From: Rhizophagus irregularis
Taxonomy: Eukaryota; Glomeromycota; Glomeromycetes; Glomerales; Glomeraceae
Direction of reading: 5' to 3'
Assembly (NCBI RefSeq): GCF_026210795.1
Contig: NC_089454.1
Span: 1,116,001 to 1,180,000 of the forward strand
Length of the DNA stretch: 64,000 bases
Part shown: piece after piece, positions 35,740 through 46,170 of the stretch
How positions within the stretch are numbered: the first letter of the stretch is position 1
Layout: each line of letters begins with the position of its first letter
The notes under the pieces: generated by a model
The model's database searches: none
Told to the model about the DNA's origin: nothing
The model's input: the letters and a program-made list of their open reading frames with translations, nothing else
Position numbers and translations under genes: made by a program

Positions 35740-36690
35740 ATGTGATAAATCGGATACTATTATTAACCAAATTCATTGCTACACTTTTAACTCCAGTTTT
35801 TTTCAATTTGCCCAAAGAATAGAATAATGAATCTATAATAGGATCTCCAATATTACTAATAGCCAATAAACTTTCTTTGTCTAAAGAAAAAAATATATAT
35901 ATATTACTTCAGATTCAAGTTCACAAGTTTTGCTTTCTGTTAATTATACAATACCCGGTTTAGTCACTTTTTTACATATCGAAGTATTGCCTAATATAAT
36001 TTAAAATACCAAAAAGTAAATATTACTTTTGTTAATCAACAAAGTAGAAAAAAATACGAAATTTTACCGATTTTCACTCTTTTTTTATCATTTTTTAGGG
36101 TTGAGCCTTATATAGAAACAATAAACATAAATTTAGTATTATTGTTTGTTCTAATTATTAGACATAATTTGAAACGTACAAAAATCTTCGTTAGTATTAT
36201 TGGTATCCGATATTTCTAATATTTCTACTTGATCATCTATAAATAAGTAAAGAAGAATTTTACTTTTTGTAAACAACAAAAGAAACGATGAAAAAGAACT
36301 ACCATCACTTTCCCTAACATGTTTTTTGTTTGAATTTCCTTCGATATCTCGCGATGCTTATAATATAAATATGAAAATTGGATTAATAACTTTATAATAA
36401 TTATACATAACAAAATCTCAATATTACTGCTATACCGTGTTCGCCTATATATTAAATATAAAATCATAGTAATTTAAAACTAACCTTGACTATCATAATT
36501 TTCAGAAAGACTTTACCAACCGTGCTATTAAGATTAGAAAGATCGATATTTTTAAAGATAATCCAGAACCATTTGTCCTAATAATTCCTCCTAGTATTAC
36601 TGGTGGTGATGGTCCTCCTGGTTCTCCCGGTGGCATTGTTTCTGAAACTTTTAGTAATAATGCACTAATAAAAAACAAAATAAAAATAAT
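35740..36690 (-). pseudogene. Rearranged pseudogene copy of the orphan gene at 30541
   Basis: The minus strand from 36497 to 35740 aligns in order with 30925-31600 of the parent: end of exon 2, introns, small exons and the first part of exon 6 (VKSVAMNLVNN). The adjoining segment 36536-36690 aligns with 30741-30870 but on the plus strand. Thus the copy is inverted relative to the parent and its exon 2 is inverted again within it. The rest of exon 6 is missing. Similarity extends through introns, so it arose by DNA duplication, not retroposition. Confidence 0.75.
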
Positions 36691-38349
36691 GAAAATAATG
36701 AACTCTAACTTGGCATCGAAATCTATAATTATGAAATATTGATTCAAAAAAATTGATATAAAATTCGATTTATATTGCCACACATTTTATTTTTTGTTTT
36801 TTTTTGTTCTCATTTTTTACCTGCACAATTCTTGCATTTGTCTTTAGTTTTTGACATCTTTTTTCAAAAAATAATTCGTGTCTTTTAAAGAAAGAAAGAA
36901 ATTTAGTTTATAAAATTAAATAATCTAATTACGTTATTTTATTTAATTTTTTGCCGATCGAAATATTCATGTACTCGATCAGAATATTTTAAGGACACAT
37001 CATCACATACCAGGTCATTTGTGAAACCGATACGAATAGTATATAGTCCTTCCCGGAATATTTTAAAATATTACAATTCGAAACACTATTTTAAATATCC
37101 ATTTGTACAATTTCAGTATATTTTAAGAATATTATATTAACATACCTAAATTACTGATAAATTACTTTTAAGGATATTTTCCATATCTAATCAGAATATT
37201 TTAAAATACCAGTCAATATTACATTTAAAAATTAAGTATATTTTTCGTATAATTTAAACTTATTTATTATTATAGAACACTATTTTAAATATACTGTTCG
37301 TACAAATTTCAGTATATTTTAAGAATATTATTACTATATAAGGATATTTTAACCATAAAACTAGTACAGTTTAAGGATGTAGACTTTTTATAGGGAATAC
37401 AAAACTTGTTAAACCAAATAATTAGGAAAATTATTTTAGATTTTAAAATATTAATTTGAAAATATAGAAATGAATTACAGTTAGAAAAAGAAAAAAAATA
37501 TAACATTAGTAATACAAACAAAAAAATAAAGTTGAATAGTAAAAAGTATGATAGGAAGCATATTATAATAGCATAGCGGGCTTTTTCATTTATCACATTA
37601 ATTTGCTGATCATTTCCCGATTTTATCACATGATATAAAATGCCGTTACAAGACATTGCATAAAATTCTACATATTAATATGACCTCAAATATTGCAAAT
37701 AAATTTATTGCACTTTAAATTTTAATCATACAAAGTTTTATTCAAATTGAATTATTATTGACCGATTTTTGCAAGTAGTAACTTTTAATTTAATGCATTT
37801 TACGTAATTTTTTAATATAAATGACTGGCAGATTTAAAAACTCACATAATAATCGTACTTTAAATCTTGCAAACTAATAAATATTAATAAAATATATTTG
37901 CAAAAAAAATTTTATTAGAATCTGAAATAAATTCAAGAATTTTAATATGTACCTTCCATATAAATTAAAAATCCATTATAATTCCTGTTGCAAAATCATA
38001 AATAACTCAACATATATGCATGCTAGAAAAATGAATTTATATTTATTTGAAAGGAGAGAATGAGATCTATCTAAAAAGTTAAAAATCGCATTGAATGAAT
38101 CATTGGTTCGTTAATAAATACGCTCAACACATTTACTATCAATTTGACATAAACTCTTGCATTTGAACGTAAATATCTCCTTATCTAATGATTCAATTTG
38201 CATGATTTTTGATTCCAAAATTAGAGCCCATTTACACCTTTCAAAGGAATATAAAATTATTCATTTAGCATATGTGTATGTTGATAAATTAACGATAATG
38301 TCATTACAATCAAAACCTGACACAAAATTTAAATTATACTAGGGTTCAC
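36691..38349. other. AT-rich intergenic DNA with low-complexity repeats
   Basis: At 37000-37340 are many copies of [GA]AATATTTTAA and CAGTATATTTTAAGAATATT, the same low-complexity family as at 19981-20837. A minus-strand exon-like start (MSKTKDKCKNCAG followed by GTAAAA, about 36859-36822) has no continuation. No gene is supported. Confidence 0.4.
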
Positions 38350-38640
38350 CGTTGTCTACGACAACGGTTAATATGTATTAAAATGGCATAATTCCAGCCA
38401 GAATTAAAAGATCTGCAAAGAATTTCCTTTTTTGGAAATTTGAGCAACACAATTTTTTTAATTTTTCTGAAAGTAACAGAAGATAAAATTTCCTTTTTTG
38501 GAAATTCGCGTAACTGGCAATTTCCTTTTATGGAATTCTGTGTAACCCAAAATTTCAGTTTTTTGCCAGAAATAAAATTTCCTTTTTTGGTCTTGTGTAA
38601 TATTGGCGACGAATAGGAGTAGGGTTACACAATTCAAATA
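38350..38640. repeat. Repeat with AATTTCCTTTTTTGG motifs
   Basis: Holds at least three near-copies of AAATTTCCTTTTTTGG plus CCAG[CA]CAGAATTA-type sequence, similar in wording to the foldback element at 41302-41580 (AATTCCTTTTTTGGA, TGTGTAATG). It starts at a small perfect hairpin, CCGTTGTC/GACAACGG (38351-38366). It is probably a degraded relative. Confidence 0.4.
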
Positions 38641-39359
38641 ACTTATTTATATGGTTAATCTAAACATAACGCCCACGTGATTGCAGTGTTTTTTAATATA
38701 TAGATATAGATAGATTTCTTACCAATAATTGTAGTCATAAAACTCCTTTCACTTTATTTAAAGGATGTTGTTTAAGCTTTTAATAGAATATACTGATGAA
38801 ATTTATAAGTCAACTTCTAAAAAAGAGAAAGAAATAATTAGTTTATTAATAATAAAGGAAAAAAAATTTCTAAAAATCCTATCTGATCCTTTAAATGGTA
38901 AGGAGTTCTATCAATAAAGAATTTATTTGACACTAAACTTATTTAAAACTTTATGACTTACACTTAAGAAGAACCTGAAGTGTCAAAATATATCTTATCT
39001 TTTATTTTCGTTTTATAAGAAGGTTTTAAATGTTTATAACTTCTGGATTCCACCTCCAATAGCCAGATTCCTTTGTAATACGTTTAAACAAGACCTGAAG
39101 AATCAATTTTTTTTATCGTCCTTCGCTATTAAATTTTTTGTAGCACAATTAAAATAAATTAGTACAGCTATCACATGTGCGATACATATGATATCCAGCC
39201 AATAAAATACATATCTATACAAACAATTATGTCAGTATTACGTCATTTAAAAATTACTAGAAAATATGAATTTTAGTTATTTATTATGGTGCCGTAACAG
39301 ATAATTTATTAAATAAAAAACTAAAAACAATACATATGCCGATCATCATGTGATTATTC
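38641..39359. other. Intergenic DNA
   Basis: AT-rich. Short open stretches with Lys/Ile-rich translation near 38764-38900 have no recognisable identity. Confidence 0.4.
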
Positions 39360-39640
39360 AAAAATCGGAAAGCCTGCTATGTTTATTATAATAGAATACT
39401 TTAGTGAAACTAATTGGAATAAATAGAATGATTTAGCATTTTATTGGAAAAGTCATTGGACAAATTTTTAGGTAGATCTTGATAGTCACTTAAGTTAACT
39501 TTTTCTTTGAAGGAGTAGTCTTTTTTCATAATATTTAATTCTTATATGTATTATGTTTTTCTTATTTTTATAAGTTTAATATATGTATATAAGTAAACAT
39601 AGTTATATTAAAATAAGATTGCATCTATATAAATTAATAT
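39360..39640 (+). mobile_element. LINE 3'-end fragment, copy C
   Basis: The plus strand encodes ETNWNK-NDLAFYWKSHWTNF followed by a stop, matching the C-terminus of copy B. It continues through the shared untranslated region (TTTTTCTTTGAAGGAGTAGTC, then ATTGCATCTATA). The next element (39641) is inserted right after or into its end. Confidence 0.55.
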
Positions 39641-41032
39641 AGGACCCTGAAAAATACATATAAAAGTCAGAGATGATCGGCAAAATTTTGCCTTAAAATA
39701 AGCAAATGTTTTTACTAAGATCAATACGCAAAGTTGACTTCTGACTTTATAATTTATATTAGAATAAGCAAAATTTTTTTATGACATTTGTATATTAAAA
39801 AAATGAAATTATGGCTTTTTTGTTAATTTAATTAGTTGTATTTAAAATATACTTCCAGTATAATTGATTTTCAATTGCTAGCATAATGCCAAATTGCATA
39901 AATTAATTTGTACTGACGTATTTATTTATACTACTATATTTAATTATTTGATAATTCAAGTATTAACACTAAAACAAAAAGATTGTTCATTATTTTTTTA
40001 TAAATTATAACAAAAAGCTTAGAATATTGATAACATTTTAAAGTTAAAGAAAAGTCAATATAATTTATAAAATCATTTCTAAAAGAAGATCCTATTTCTA
40101 AAGAAAAAAAATATTAATACTACTTTCACATATAAAACAAAAAAAATTCCACCCTGTTCTCAACTTACTAAAAATTTCAGTTTAGTTTTAATCTAAAAAC
40201 CAAAAAACAATAGAAATGTTAATAATACTTCTAAAATAAACAAAATAATGTAAAAAATTCTTTACTTACAGTGAGCATTGGAGTTCCAGTCTGAATTCCA
40301 AGTTCCTAAGAAAAAAGTAAAAGGAATATTAGTATGGTAATATTCCCAAAAAAATTGACTATACTTTTCTCTTAACTCATATTTTTCCAAGATATTGGTA
40401 TCTAAAATAATAAATTTTAGATTTAAGAAGTTGCTTTTAAAGAAAAATAATAAAAAGGAATATTAATAACATTCTAAACCAAATATTTTTTTTTAATAAA
40501 ATGGCCTGTTATTAAAAAAATATAACAGTAAAGGCCAAAAAAAAATTTTTATTGACTAAAACGGTTTGTTACAGACCAAAAAAAAATATTTTATTTTTTT
40601 CTTTCAATAAAACGGTCTGTTAAAAGTCAAAAAATTGAAAAAAAATTATCTATTATCAATCAGATTAGCCGTCAATTACGTATTTTCAAAAATTTATGTA
40701 TTATACTATGCGTAATGCTGCTTATTAGGGAATTCCAAGGCATTATGCTGCTAATTAGTAGAAAATCGCTGGAATTCCAAGGCGTTATGCTGCTAATTAG
40801 TAGAAGACTGCTGGAATTATATATATATATATATTTTATTAAAAAATACCGTTGACTACGCAAATTAAAATATATGACATATATAAAAATGATTGTTATT
40901 ACGCAAACTATATATATAACCTTTTAAAAAATCTCAAAATCTATGCAAATAAAATTTTATGACTTTTGGAAATTTTACTAATATGGTTAAGCAAACTTAC
41001 ATGTGACCTTTATATGTATTTTTCGGGGTCCT
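39641..41032. mobile_element. Non-autonomous TIR element, 1.39 kb, 8-bp target duplication
   Basis: Inverted termini of about 28 bp: left AGGACCCTGAAAAATACATA, continuing AAAAGTCA; right end read inward AGGACCCCGAAAAATACATA, continuing AAAGGTCA (two mismatches). Perfect 8-bp duplications ATTAATAT flank it at 39633-39640 and 41033-41040. The interior is non-coding and AT-rich, with two local repeats (40490-40640 and 40705-40820). An 8-bp duplication points to the hAT superfamily. Confidence 0.88.
40490..40820. repeat. Internal tandem repeats of the 39641 element
   Basis: At 40490-40640 are three degenerate units around AAAACGGT[TC]TGTTA and AAAAAAAATATTTT. At 40700-40818 are about three units of ~47 bp with GGAATTCCAAGG, then TTATGCTGCTAATTAGTAG. 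The second array is partly palindromic (GGAATTCC). Confidence 0.65.
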
Positions 41033-41301
41033 ATTAATATATTATATACTATATATCACAGGTTATAGTATTTTAAGTATTTTGTGAATTTTGAAGATTT
41101 GATCTAGTATTACATGAATTTTTACTACTAATTAAGAATATTTAAAACTTAGGTATTATTACACATTTCATTTAAGATATTTGTTAGATTATTTAAATAA
41201 TAAAATCAATAAAAAATGTAACTTTTTTTTTGAAAAATACTATATATAAGAGTAATGATGAGTTTTGGACATAATTTTTAAGTTTGAATATAAAAGAATT
41301 A

Positions 41302-41580
41302 AAATTGCTACGAATCACCGGTGGTGATCATCACCAGTGTCACGTGATTTTTAAAAATTTGGCCGGAATTAAGTGATCTACATAAAAAAATTCCTTTTTT
41401 GGAATCTTGTGTAATGCATTTCTCATTTTTTATGAGAAACAAAATTGCCTTTTTGTATTGTGTAATGTTACTCAAACTCCATAAAAGGAAATTTATATGT
41501 CAATTCCTTAATTCTGGCCAAATTTTATAAAATCACGTGATACCGGTGATGATCACTGCCGGTGATAAATAGCAAACTCC
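41302..41580. mobile_element. Foldback element with long inverted repeats
   Basis: Ends of about 65 bp are inverted copies: left ATCACCGGTGGTGATCATCA, then TCACGTGATTTTT and TTTGGCCGGAATTAAG; right, read inward, TCACCGGCAGTGATCATCAC, then TCACGTGATTTTATAAAATT and TTTGGCCAGAATTAAGG. The 11-mer TAAAAGAATTA occurs on both sides (41291-41301 and 41581-41591), a candidate target duplication of Mutator-like length. There is no ORF inside. Confidence 0.65.
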
Positions 41581-41767
41581 TAAAAGAATTATCCAAAAAC
41601 TTATTCAAAATTATCCAAAATTGTCCAATTGCCCAATATTGCTGATAAAAGAGTATTATAAAATATTATAGCTTGTAATATATGGTAATTATAATTTTAC
41701 AGTTAAATTTAAAAATTTATTTATAATAAAAATAATAAATATAATAAAATTTTATTATATTAAACTA

Positions 41768-42238
41768 TATTATTATATATTCTTATAGGATCACACTGTA
41801 TTTTTTTTACATTTATTGAATAGCTTTATTGATAATATATATAATAAATGAATACTGTTTAAATCATTACAAATACATAATAAAATTAATAAAATTAGAT
41901 TTTTATACAAATAGACTATAAATTAATTCGCCGACGATTTAATAATGATCATGGTAATCTATATAATAAAACACTTATTGTATAGGTCTTTAGGCAATAC
42001 TTTGCTGTTTTCGATCTCAACCATTTGATTAGTCATATTGTACCACTTTGTGGCACAATCTGAGCCAATCAAATGACTTCAATTGAAAACAGCACGTTAC
42101 TACTTAAATATTATACAATAAGTATATATTATTATATATCCTTATAGGATCATACTGTATTTTTTTTACATTTATTGAATAGCTTTATTGATGATATATA
42201 TAATAAATGAATACTGTTTAAATCATTACAAATACAAA
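41768..42238. repeat. A-B-A repeat with near-palindromic core
   Basis: A ~112-bp block A (CTTATAGGATCACACTGTAT, then GTTTAAATCATTACAAATAC) occurs at 41768-41880 and again at 42126-42238, flanking ~245-bp block B. B contains a 150-bp near-palindrome (about 41974-42124) with ends ACTTATTGTATA/TATACAATAAGT and arms carrying CTGTTTTCGATCTCAACCAT and its inverse. Block B alone recurs at 49225-49490. This is a mobile or recombining non-coding unit of unknown class. Confidence 0.7.
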
Positions 42239-42242
42239 AAAA

Positions 42243-42335
42243 GGGTTGATCACCGACTTCTCATTTGGTTAGTCTGTGAGTCCCCCGCAGTGAAGCCTGA
42301 GATGGTGAGGTCAGCAGGTTCGATTCCGCTGATCA
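42243..42335 (+). ncRNA. tRNA-derived sequence (pseudo-tRNA or SINE head)
   Basis: It has an exact B-box GGTTCGATTCC at 42317-42327 and an A-box/D-loop-like CTCATTTGGTTAGTC about 45 bp upstream. The ends TGATCA (42248-42253) and TGATCA (42330-42335) can pair. The T-stem and anticodon stem do not fold properly, so it is not a functional tRNA; a polymerase III-derived SINE head is possible. Confidence 0.4.
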
Positions 42336-42534
42336 TGGAAATTAAAAAGAATTCATATACGCTGATCTGTGGAATGGAAGGAATGCACCATATATATGGT
42401 CATCTAATGACGATCAGTACCAGGTTTATAATTTGGAAAATTAAACACGTAAACCATATAAATAAACCCGTGAACCATATAAATAAACACGTGAAGATTA
42501 TCACTAATAATTGAAAAAAATCTTATTTTCAACA

Positions 42535-44918
42535 ATGGAAATAATGTCCGATAGAGAAAATATTACTGACCAAGAAAATATTGACGAATTTCAAATTGAA
42601 GAAGTTTCCACTTATCCAATAAACAATAATATTTTGTATCGTGAACGTGTAAATAAAGTCACTAAACGTAGCTTCAACTATGTAATTATAAAAGAAGGTG
42701 TTTATCCTAATAAGGGCTAAACTGGACCAAAGAGTCTACAAGATTCAGTAATTTGTAGTAGTACCGCAACAACAAATGAAAAAAAGACCAGTTCAACAAT
42801 ATAAGATTCCACATGGTTATATTGTAGAAAAACAACGAGGGACGTGCATCCAAAAAGAAGACTATTCGTTGTGAAATTGATTATATTAATGAAATACCAC
42901 AATTTCATATTAAATATGGCTCCAACTTTCAATATGTTGTTTTTTCGAGCAAATCTCCATCTGATGTAGCATATAATTATGAGAGAGTATGTACTATATA
43001 AATTTTTTACTATATAATACTAATTATTAATTAATTGCAGGTATTATTCCTTGCATTTTTCAGGCTTTAAAACCAGAAACAAAAGCTACTCTTTCAGGTC
43101 CTCTTGTGTTTGGATTACAATTAAAAAGTGTAAAAAAAGCACGTGAATCCAGGAAAAAAAGCAATTTAATTAAACCAGCCATCAATTGTACTTCATCAAC
43201 GCTTGAAAAACGTGCAAAAAAAATTGCATCAAAAGTGCGGGCTAGTTTTAATAATGATATCAAAGGAGTTTATCACCAATCTGACGAAATTGTATTAAAA
43301 TCAGTTGAATTTTCAGTTAATAAACTGGATTTTCAATTAGATTACGAAGAAGGTGAAAATCAAATGGAAAAGGGTCATCAACTTCAATCTATAGTGAAAA
43401 CTATAGATCAAGGACAAATACCAAGAGATTCTTATCGAGATTTAGCTGCTGCAGAGCATCATTTACCACGTGAAAATACTGTTTCTAATGAGCGAATTGC
43501 AATTACCAAACATATGAATAAAATAATTAAATTTTCGTTGGTGAATATGAAAGATAAAAATGAATTAAATAATATTACATCTCAAGAACCAGATATTACG
43601 AACCCTGAGATTGTACAAGAAGTTATTAATACTATGGGATTAGGAATTCGTCGTAGTGCAAAAGATATTTTGGTCTATCTAATTCCTCAATTGCAAAAAC
43701 GGCAGATCTTAAAATCATCAGATCCAATTATACATCTGCGTGTTTCTGGAGATGGTAGAAACGTTGGACGGAAGATCAAACATGTCATGGTGACATTTAT
43801 GATTTTAGACCATGAAAATCGACATCACCATGCAGATTATCATTACACTGTAGCGTTATATCCTAGTACTGAAAAATACGATACGCTTAAATTTATGTTA
43901 AGTCTCTTTATTAATGAACTAAAATCATTCAAAGAAAATGGGTTAGAAGTCTCAGGAATTTTGTGGAAATTTGAACTATACTTCAGTTCCGATTGGAAAT
44001 TTTTGGCTATTTGTCTTGGATTAAATGGCCTTACTGCAAACTATTTTTGCCCCTGGTGCTGTTGTTCAAAGAATCAAATTGGAGATTTGAATAAAAATTG
44101 GTGTATTGAAAAAAGTATAGATCAACTTATAACAAACTATAATGAAATCAACAGACATATTAATCCTCCTCTCTTTAGTATGATTCCAATAGAAAACATA
44201 ATCTTTGATGAATTACATGCTCTCTTACGAATTACTGATAGACTCGGAATTGACGCTTGCAGAAATCCAAGAAAATGGTTTGTTTAATGATCTGACACGA
44301 AGTGTTATTTTGGGTGAAATGCAAAGATTAAAAGTGTCTTTTCACTTCTGGAAAGATGAAAAATCTCACGTTTGGAAATATACATCTCTTATGGGAGATG
44401 ACAAAAAAACTGTTTTGCAGTTTTTTAATTTAAAATTACTCTTCAAACCTTCTCGTGTAGAATTAATTCGTAAGCTTTGGGATGGATTTTATGAATTGTA
44501 TTGTGCTCTCCGAAATAAAAATACAGATCCAGCACAATTAAAGCAGCAATCTCTTGAGTGGTTATCTTTGTTTCTCACTCCATCACAAGGAAATCCTTCT
44601 CGTCCAAAAATATATGTTCGAGAATTATATATGCCAAATCAGATAACCCCTTATATGCATGCATTAGTTTATCACGGGTGGAAACTTTTAGAAAAGCATA
44701 AAAGATGGGGTTTTAAAGCATTTTCTTGTTCTGCTGTCGAGAAAAAGAACCATAATCAAGTCTCTACTTTTTTTCGTAAAACACTCAAAAATGGTGATGA
44801 TTTGCTTAAACGAAAATCTGCAATACAGGAGATAATAGAATATGAAAATAGATCACTTTATTTTAATTACAATGTATTATCCGAATCTCCAAAAGTTAAG
44901 AGAATTCGCATTAAATAA
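42535..44918 (+). pseudogene. DDE-like transposase gene of a two-gene DNA transposon, frameshifted
   Basis: Plus-strand coding sequence begins at the ATG at 42535 (MEIMSDRENITDQENI). It changes frame around 42720-42860 and has an intron at about 42988-43063 (GTATGT...AG). It runs on from YNYERALKPETKATLSGPLV to a frame change near 44255, and ends at 44918. Core motifs are LRVSGDGRNVGRKIKH, SSDWKFLAICLGLNGL, then NYFCPWCCCSK and DELHALLRITDRL. This order (DG, D, CxxC, H..L) parallels Tnp2/CMC transposases. The C-terminal part has VSFHFWKDE, then YTSLMGDDKKTVLQFF, and AFSCSAVEKKNHNQVS. The exact family is not certain. It is a DNA-transposon gene, now broken by at least two frameshifts. Confidence 0.7.
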
Positions 44919-45115
44919 AAAGAACAATTATATTTTATTAATTAATTTTATTTAATAAATACTTTTATTTATTTAGGCGCATTTTTGTATTTGGTTAGTT
45001 ATTGTAGTTAATTAATATATTGCAATAAATTTTTATTAACGTGTTTTACCAATTTCAATTTTTTTTTTTTTTTTTTACTCTAATAAGTGATAGAGTAAAT
45101 ACTATATGTCTATAA

Positions 45116-45796
45116 CTATAATACAAAGGATTGTGAAATATAAAAATTGAAATATATATACCTTGCTGTACATAAATTTCCGTTAATTTCTCTTGATACA
45201 CGTTTTTTCCATTCCACTAAAATTTCCCCACGCGAAAATTTTGGCCGCCTAGTTTTCTTGTAATTTTTAGATTGTTGATGAATCAATTGCTCAAGAGGAT
45301 CTATTTCTTCTGATTGATCATGTGAATTAGAATTCCTCGGAGTAGGATTCAAACATACAACATACGTTTCTTGTTTTTGCGAATAACCTTTTTTTCCCCA
45401 TTGATCAGAATTCAAAATTTCACTTAAAATTTGATATGCACTATCACCATGAAAGATACATCTGTAATTTCCTTTTGCTTTAGAATAATAATGAATATGC
45501 CCGGAAAAAATGGAAAAAAAAATACTTTCAGGACATGGTATAGATACCAACTTCTTTCCCATAGACCTAAAATTTAAAACCAATTTTTTGTGTATCTCCA
45601 TCACCAAAATTTCTTTAAATTCGGAAATTGTATTAGCAAGCACATCATCAAGACCTTGGCGTTGATTATATTTTTTAATTACCCTAGTGTGTTGTGTTAA
45701 GCCTCGTGAACTTTTGAATTGTCTTCCACAAGTGGAACACAGAAAGAAGTTACTTGGTGGAGGAGTATGGGGAGGAGTATGAGGAACCGTTATCAT
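45116..45796 (-). CDS. C2H-type zinc-finger protein partner of the transposase
   Basis: The minus strand from the ATG at 45796 encodes about 212 aa before a GTATAT donor near 45163; read-through of that site adds a short non-conserved tail. Residues 20-36 form a zinc-finger-like CSTCGRQFKSSRGLTQH. The usual second His is absent, so the fold is C2H or uses another ligand. Next comes a conserved-looking domain, SEFKEILVMEIHKKLVLNF, with SIPCPESIFFSIFSGHIHYY and CIFHGDSAYQILSEIL, then a basic C-terminus. It converges on the transposase at 42535-44918 with about 200 bp between stops. I recall similar finger proteins in Rhizophagus next to such transposases, so it is probably the element's DNA-binding accessory gene. 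Confidence 0.62.
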   Translation of the reverse strand: MITVPHTPPHTPPPSNFFLCSTCGRQFKSSRGLTQHTRVIKKYNQRQGLDDVLANTISEFKEILVMEIHKKLVLNFRSMGKKLVSIPCPESIFFSIFSGHIHYYSKAKGNYRCIFHGDSAYQILSEILNSDQWGKKGYSQKQETYVVCLNPTPRNSNSHDQSEEIDPLEQLIHQQSKNYKKTRRPKFSRGEILVEWKKRVSREINGNLCTARYIYFNFYISQSFVL

Positions 45797-45918
45797 GCTG
45801 ATGGGTAAAAGAGTGAACGGCTGTTGATGAATAAAAAGTTAATAAATTTGACTATATAATTAATTGGTTTCATATTTACTATTAGAAAAAGCTGGTTTTT
45901 AAATACTAGTACCGTAAC

Positions 45919-46162
45919 TAAGGTTGCTTGTCTAAACCTCTTCAAAATCCTACGATTAGTTTCGTCAAAATTTTACTATAGATTTATTATAGTTTCGGCA
46001 GAGTTTTGGCAGTTTCGGCATTTATAATAAGTTTCGGCAGTTTCGCCTTTCTCCAAAGTTTCGCCAGTTTTTTAATATAACTTTAATATAGTTTCGGCAG
46101 AATTTCGCTTTTTGGCGAAACGCCATCTTTCCTAAACCCCTAGGTTTCGGCAAGCAACCTTA
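45919..46162 (-). mobile_element. hAT-like MITE, youngest copy, with perfect 8-bp target duplication
   Basis: A 244-bp element with perfect 12-bp inverted ends TAAGGTTGCTTG/CAAGCAACCTTA. It is flanked by identical ACCGTAAC at 45911-45918 and 46163-46170. The interior holds many TTTCGGCAG/CTGCCGAAA motifs. Two older copies are at 4921-5168 and 6609-6830. No ORF. The TIR plus 8-bp duplication place it in the hAT superfamily. Confidence 0.92.
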
Positions 46163-46170
46163 ACCGTAAC

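Noticed and set aside
30541-36690. Pseudogene copy as a processed (retroposed) copy
   Set aside because: Similarity continues through introns and there is no poly(A) tail, so DNA-level duplication is the better explanation.
37309-37656. Hydrophobic 115-aa minus-strand ORF
   Set aside because: Phe/Leu/Ile-rich translation of AT-rich DNA, with no protein-like composition or splice context.
42243-42335. Functional tRNA gene
   Set aside because: The B-box is perfect, but the T-stem and anticodon stem cannot form correctly, so it was kept only as a tRNA-derived sequence.
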